Assembly (NCBI GenBank): GCA_022447545.1
Contig: JAKVBI010000019.1
Location: 1-64,000 of the forward strand
Direction of reading: 5' to 3'
Source of the DNA: Myxococcota bacterium
GTDB taxonomy: Bacteria; Myxococcota_A; UBA9160; SMWR01
Length of the DNA: 64,000 nucleotides
This document shows, one piece after another, positions 60,344 through 64,000 of this stretch; within the stretch, counting starts at the first letter, position 1, and each line of letters starts with the position of its first letter. The translations under genes were made by a program, and so were the position numbers. The notes beneath the pieces are model-generated. The model was not told the origin of the DNA. It worked only from the letters and a program-made list of their open reading frames with translations, and ran no database searches.

Positions 60344-60658
60344 CTATTGCAGGATGCAGCCCAGGTCCTTGTCGTAGAGCGCAACGCGCTCAATCGCGCC
60401 CAGGACCGAGGCTCGTACACCGGGAGGGGTTGTCAGGACCTCTGCATCGATGGGGTCCATCTCGGGCATCATGTCGGGTCGGCAGGCGTCGGCGGTGCGC
60501 TCGTCCACATAGATGCACGAGCACATCTGCTTGGCGAGGAAGCCTGCCCCCGTCTCCGCGAGCTCCTGCAATGGGCGGATGTAAGCCACGTAGATGAAAA
60601 CGCCGGCGAGTCCGGCGGCGATCAGGGCGATCCAAGTGATGCGCGATCTGCGGCTCAC
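60344..60658 (-). CDS. Small membrane-anchored Cys-rich protein
   Basis: This 104-residue protein starts at ATG 60658, overlapping the stop of the hydrolase gene by four bases. It has one N-terminal membrane helix (ITWIALIAAGLAGVFIYVAY) and a periplasmic part with four Cys: KQMCSCIYVDERTADACRPD and a C-terminal DLGCILQ. The spacing suggests disulphides. No function is known to me. Tight coupling suggests it is a partner or membrane tether of the beta-lactamase-fold hydrolase. Confidence 0.75.
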   Translation of the reverse strand: MSRRSRITWIALIAAGLAGVFIYVAYIRPLQELAETGAGFLAKQMCSCIYVDERTADACRPDMMPEMDPIDAEVLTTPPGVRASVLGAIERVALYDKDLGCILQ

Positions 60659-61842
60659 GGTGTGGTTCCCGAGCTTGTTTCGTGTGAAGGGGTGTCCCGC
60701 ACGGGAAACAGGATGATCGTCTCGCCGATCAAGCGCCTCAGTTTCGCGAAGTTCTCGAAGGGCGCTTCGCCGAGGCGGACGAACACGAGGTCACGGGTGG
60801 GGTCCATGGCCACGAGTTGGAAACCCGCTCCTTCGGCGGCGAATACTTCCGAGGGGGCTGAGGGCAGCATGTTCCATTGTCCCACCGATGGGATCGAGTT
60901 CACCCAGAAGTGACCTCCGTAGATTCCACTATTGGGTGCCGGTCCCGGCGTGCGAGCGTGGTCTACCCAACCTTCCGGAAGGATTCGGCGATCCTCCCAC
61001 ATGCCATCTCGCAGATACAGGGTCCCGAAGCGGGCCCAGTCTCGGGCGGTGGCGTGGAAGAAGGCTCCTCCCATGAACTCTCCACTGAGGGCGAACTCGG
61101 GCCGAGCGCTCGACATGCCCAGGGGTTCGATGAGTTCCTCTCGCATGAAATCGAGAGTGTCGGGAGCGCCGTTTCCGACGGCGCGGCCCAGGATGGCGGT
61201 GACGATGAGGCTGGTGGCCGTCGAGTAGGCCCAATGGGTTCCCGGTGGATGGAGGAGGGGAACGTCGGCCGCATAAGCGGCTGGGCTGCGTCTGCCCGGT
61301 CCGAATAGAGTCCGGCCGACGAAGGGGTTTTCTGTAATGAACCCGTCGGCGTTGTCGAGCCCGGAGGTCATGTGCAGCAGATTGCCCAGGGTGATGGCCG
61401 ACCGCGGATCGTCGGATTGCTGCCAGGCTGGAACGGGCGCGGGAGCCTCGATGTCGAGCACACCACGTCTCACGAGAATTCCAACCAGGGCGTGGGTAAC
61501 GCTCTTGGCCATGGACCAGGACTGGAAGCGTTGGTCCGGGCCGAATTCCTCGGCATAGCGCTCGAAGATCAGCAGCCCCCCCTGCACGATGAGGAGAGCG
61601 CGTGTGTCTCGGACTCCACCTCGGCCTCGATCTGCGAAGAGTTGCTCGACTCGTTCGTCGAAACGCGCTCGGTCCAGATCCTCTGGCAGCGAACCTTTGG
61701 GCCAGTCGTGAGTGGGCCACGGGACATTGGCGGGCTGGCTCGGGAGTTGTACGAGGTCGGCGCGACCGCTGCTTGTCGATGCGATGATCCACAACAGACC
61801 CATGAGGACATACGACGCCTTGTTTTCTAGGAATCGATGCAT
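60655..61842 (-). CDS. Serine hydrolase of the beta-lactamase (class C/EstB) family
   Basis: This 395-residue protein has an N-terminal hydrophobic signal (VLMGLLWIIASTSSGRA). The catalytic SxxK motif is SWSMAKSVTHALVG, the Tyr motif is WAYSTATS, and a late Gly-rich segment (AEGAGFQLVAMDPTRDLVFV) replaces the KTG box. The family includes esterases, 6-aminohexanoate-dimer hydrolases and D-aminopeptidases; true beta-lactamase activity is unlikely. It is the first gene of a two-gene unit with the Cys-rich protein. Confidence 0.92.
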   Translation of the reverse strand: MHRFLENKASYVLMGLLWIIASTSSGRADLVQLPSQPANVPWPTHDWPKGSLPEDLDRARFDERVEQLFADRGRGGVRDTRALLIVQGGLLIFERYAEEFGPDQRFQSWSMAKSVTHALVGILVRRGVLDIEAPAPVPAWQQSDDPRSAITLGNLLHMTSGLDNADGFITENPFVGRTLFGPGRRSPAAYAADVPLLHPPGTHWAYSTATSLIVTAILGRAVGNGAPDTLDFMREELIEPLGMSSARPEFALSGEFMGGAFFHATARDWARFGTLYLRDGMWEDRRILPEGWVDHARTPGPAPNSGIYGGHFWVNSIPSVGQWNMLPSAPSEVFAAEGAGFQLVAMDPTRDLVFVRLGEAPFENFAKLRRLIGETIILFPVRDTPSHETSSGTTP

Positions 61843-61893
61843 TGCTCTGCTGGAGCCTTTCGGGGGTGCAGGTCTTTCAAGGGAAGACGCTGC

Positions 61894-62757
61894 TCAATCC
61901 GGAAGGGGTGGATTGGCTCGCGCGAGGATTCCCTCGTAGCGTTGGCGAACGCGGGCGTCGTGATCCTCACTGGGGGGTAGGATCCAGAAGCGGCCCTCGC
62001 GAATTCCCTCGAGGCAGTAGGCGGCGACGTCCTCGGGCTCTGAAAGACGGAATTGAACCCCTGAACTTTGCGCTAATTCTTCCATGCTGACGTAGGAGGC
62101 TGGCTGACTGTCGGGGGCGGCGAACTTGGGGGGGCGGTTTCGTCCCGAATTCAGAATGTTGGTATTGACCAGGTGGGGGCCGGGAAACAGGGCGGATGCG
62201 CCAATGGACGCCTCTTCCATTAGAAGCTGATAGTGGAGGGTCTCGGTGATGCTGGTCAGTGCGGCCTTGGTAGCTGAGTAGATGGGCGTCGTGGGTAGGA
62301 TCGTCAGCCCACCATTGCCCGAAGAGGTGTTGACCACCCAGCCCTCCTCACCGCCCTCGAGCATCCGGGGGACGAAGGCGCGGATGCCGTGAATCACTCC
62401 CCAGACGTTGACCCCCAGGCCCCAGCTCCAATCGGTTTCGGGGAGGGTCCAGATTCGGCGCTGTGCCTCGCCGAGGCCAACGCCGGCATTGTTGAACAGC
62501 AGATGGACGGCCCCCTTTGTGGCGAAGACGTGGTCTGCCAGTCCGGTGACCGAGGCGGCGTCGCTCACATCGGTGACCCGGGCATCGACCTCGCCGTGGG
62601 ATCCGCTCAACTCCGCCGCAGTACGTCGAAGTGCTTCCTCCTCGACATCGGCAATGACGACACGCGCTCCCTGGGCCACGAGTGCTGCGGCCAGGGCGCG
62701 TCCCACCCCGCTCGCACCCCCGGTGATCACTGCGACGCGGTCGGTGAAATCACGCAA
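61894..62757 (-). CDS. Short-chain dehydrogenase/reductase
   Basis: This 287-residue SDR has the Gly-rich loop VITGGASGVGRALAAALVAQ, NNAGVGLGEA, the catalytic Ser in NTSSGNGGL and the Tyr-Lys pair in PIYSATKAAL. VVIADVEEEAL after strand 2 has Asp, suggesting NAD preference. The gene lies between the hydrolase gene and a Rieske oxygenase on the same strand, so it may act on the product of the oxygenase. Substrate unknown. Confidence 0.93.
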   Translation of the reverse strand: MRDFTDRVAVITGGASGVGRALAAALVAQGARVVIADVEEEALRRTAAELSGSHGEVDARVTDVSDAASVTGLADHVFATKGAVHLLFNNAGVGLGEAQRRIWTLPETDWSWGLGVNVWGVIHGIRAFVPRMLEGGEEGWVVNTSSGNGGLTILPTTPIYSATKAALTSITETLHYQLLMEEASIGASALFPGPHLVNTNILNSGRNRPPKFAAPDSQPASYVSMEELAQSSGVQFRLSEPEDVAAYCLEGIREGRFWILPPSEDHDARVRQRYEGILARANPPLPD

Positions 62758-62828
62758 GTCTGGAACCTCCGGTTTCAGGGACCTCTGCGGCCCGGTCGGT
62801 GTTCTTGACCTCGTTGGATCTTTTCCAT

Positions 62829-63818
62829 TCAGGCCTCTTGGGAAGAGGAGGGGGCGGTCTCGACATAGAAGTTCGAGAAGTAGCGCCGGAATTCGGGAAT
62901 CGGGCCGTCCCCATCACACAACAGGGGGTGCACCCGATGAAGTTTGTGTTGCCAGATTCTGATGTCGTCTTCGACGCCGGCCGCTGTGTTTTCGATGGAT
63001 CGTACCCCCATCGCTTCTTCCAGGGATCCGGGCTTTTCTCTTCGCCGGGTAAACGCGAATCGAAGCTCGACTTCTTGGCTGTCGATGGGGGTCACGAGGG
63101 TCATGAGCAGGGTCTCGGCCAAGCCCGATAGGCGTGTGCATTTCTGTCCCGCCCCATTCTGGACGGTGACCACGCGGCTCTGGTAGGTGCGTACGCTTCC
63201 GTCGGGGTCTTCGGCCGTGTGGGGGCCCTCCACCATGCTGCAGCGCATGACACCGTCGTAGGTGGTCTCGCCTTCGGGCACTGCATCCATGCCGTGCACG
63301 TAGCGGAAGTGAGCCGGGTCCACTCCATTCTCTGCGATTTCCTGGGGGTTGGAGCGGAAACGCCAGTGGTAGCGAGTGAGCGGCTCCCAGTCGGGATCTC
63401 CCACCTCCGGGTATTCGACGACATCGAAGGTCGGTTTTTCACCCCGAGGGTGGTACCAGCCCCAGATGATCTGATTGCGCTCGACCGTCGGATGCGCCGT
63501 AACCGCCCCCGCCCGGTCACCGCCGCTCGGGGTGCGCTTCGCGTAGGGGACATCCACGCAGCGCCCCTCGGTGGAGATCGCCCAGCCGTGGAAGGGGCAG
63601 CGCAACGTTTCACCCTCGACGCGTCCGCCGTGGCCCAGATGCGCGCCGAGGTGGGGACAGTAGGCGTCCATGAGGCAGGGGGTTCCGTGTTCGGTCCGGA
63701 ACAACACCAAATCGCGTCCGAAATAGTGGACCGGTCGGACTTCGCCGGTTGTGAGTTCGTCGGAGTAGGCGATGAAGAACCAGCCGAAAGGAACCGGCAG
63801 CGGGAGCGGTTCGACCAT
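62829..63818 (-). CDS. Rieske oxygenase, KshA-like (second)
   Basis: ATG 63818 (AGGAG seven bases upstream) gives 329 residues; the frame is open to 63905 but only across the end of the upstream gene. Rieske ligands are in YCPHLGAHLGHGG and LRCPFHGWA. The mononuclear iron motif is ENGVDPAHFRYVHG. The size and motif spacing resemble 3-ketosteroid 9-alpha-hydroxylase oxygenase (KshA) and related single-subunit oxygenases, so a polycyclic or steroid-like substrate is possible. It probably shares a transcript with the upstream amidohydrolase fragment. Confidence 0.93.
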   Translation of the reverse strand: MVEPLPLPVPFGWFFIAYSDELTTGEVRPVHYFGRDLVLFRTEHGTPCLMDAYCPHLGAHLGHGGRVEGETLRCPFHGWAISTEGRCVDVPYAKRTPSGGDRAGAVTAHPTVERNQIIWGWYHPRGEKPTFDVVEYPEVGDPDWEPLTRYHWRFRSNPQEIAENGVDPAHFRYVHGMDAVPEGETTYDGVMRCSMVEGPHTAEDPDGSVRTYQSRVVTVQNGAGQKCTRLSGLAETLLMTLVTPIDSQEVELRFAFTRRREKPGSLEEAMGVRSIENTAAGVEDDIRIWQHKLHRVHPLLCDGDGPIPEFRRYFSNFYVETAPSSSQEA

Positions 63819-63846
63819 GGGGAGGCTCCTGATGAGTCGAAGAAGG

Positions 63847-64000
63847 TTAACTGGAGAAGGTTTGGCGGGGGGGGCCGATACGCTGTGCGATTGGCGTGAG
63901 CGCATCGAGTTCGAGTCCGTAGCACTCGACGGCGTTGAGGCCGAAGATCGCCTCCATTTCGTTGGGGGGAACGCCCTTGAAGGATTCCCCGATGCGCTCA
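63847..64000 (-). CDS. Amidohydrolase C-terminus, 5' partial at window edge
   Basis: Reading the minus strand from 63999, an open frame gives ERIGESFKGVPPNEMEAI, then FGLNAVECYGLELDAL, and ends with PPRQTFSS and a TAA stop at 63849-63847. This matches the end of amidohydrolase_2 proteins, where NAxxxYGLD closes the barrel. About 50 residues are visible. It lies 28 bases upstream of the KshA-like gene start on the same strand, as in several aromatic-degradation operons. Confidence 0.75.
   Translation of the reverse strand, partial: ERIGESFKGVPPNEMEAIFGLNAVECYGLELDALTPIAQRIGPPRQTFSS
63867..63874. repeat. G8 homopolymer tract within the partial amidohydrolase 3' end
   Basis: Eight consecutive G (plus strand; C8 in the coding strand) lie in the last codons of the partial amidohydrolase. 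Loss of one base would put its frame in phase with the downstream Rieske gene. This is a potential slippage or sequencing-error site. Confidence 0.6.

Noticed and set aside
1-64000. CRISPR arrays, insertion sequences, tRNA or rRNA genes
   Set aside because: I saw no direct-repeat arrays, transposase motifs, tRNA T-loops in intergenic DNA or rRNA segments in the window.

Overview
This 64-kb window comes from a Gram-negative, aerobic, flagellated bacterium. The Gram-negative call rests on the P- and L-ring flagellar genes (flgI, flgH), lipoproteins with lipoboxes, and an exported DUF1329 protein. The mix of P450s, Rieske oxygenases, amidohydrolases, TPR proteins and a large YD-repeat protein resembles uncultivated deltaproteobacterial-type lineages such as Myxococcota or Binatota. 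The lineage cannot be fixed without a database search.

Bases 1-10670 hold exported or surface proteins: the 3' part of a giant YD-repeat (Rhs-like) protein with a LysM domain, a secreted protein with a PEP-CTERM-like tail, and a secreted protein of repetitive, possibly beta-helical character behind a structured leader.

Bases 10708-17170 look regulatory. Two similar TPR proteins and a longer one are followed by a NarL-type histidine kinase and response regulator, a small unknown gene, a receiver-like protein that has lost its phospho-aspartate, a third similar TPR protein, and an exported protein with a possible secretin-like domain.

Bases 17164-38361 are one uninterrupted minus-strand run of 27 flagellar genes, from fliQ at the 5' end to fliA at the 3' end, mostly overlapping or a few bases apart. 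It encodes the export gate, ATPase complex, MS-ring, rod, P- and L-rings, hook, hook cap and sigma-28. The FliG in the usual slot is about half length, the FliM-like protein lacks the N-terminal CheY-binding segment, FlgH has no lipobox cysteine, and a separate small FlhB C-terminal homologue is present. Filament, stator, chemotaxis, flgK/flgL and flhF/flhG genes are absent from the window.

Bases 38837-64000 look more GC-rich and are mostly catabolic. They include a metal-dependent hydrolase, a methyltransferase with a DUF427 gene, a VanZ-like protein, a class II aldolase, a 5'-truncated GNAT gene and thrS. A putative catabolic cluster (46182-54754) carries a Tat-exported amidohydrolase, a SnoaL-like protein, a TetR regulator, P450, crotonase, SDR, a second P450 and DUF1329. 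Perfect palindromes CAAGCGCTTG lie in two of its divergent promoter regions. The crotonase resembles 6-oxocamphor hydrolase, so hydroxylation, oxidation to a diketone and C-C cleavage is a plausible logic. The right end holds modABC, a membrane dipeptidase, two Rieske oxygenases, a beta-lactamase-fold hydrolase with a small partner, an SDR, and the 3' end of another amidohydrolase.
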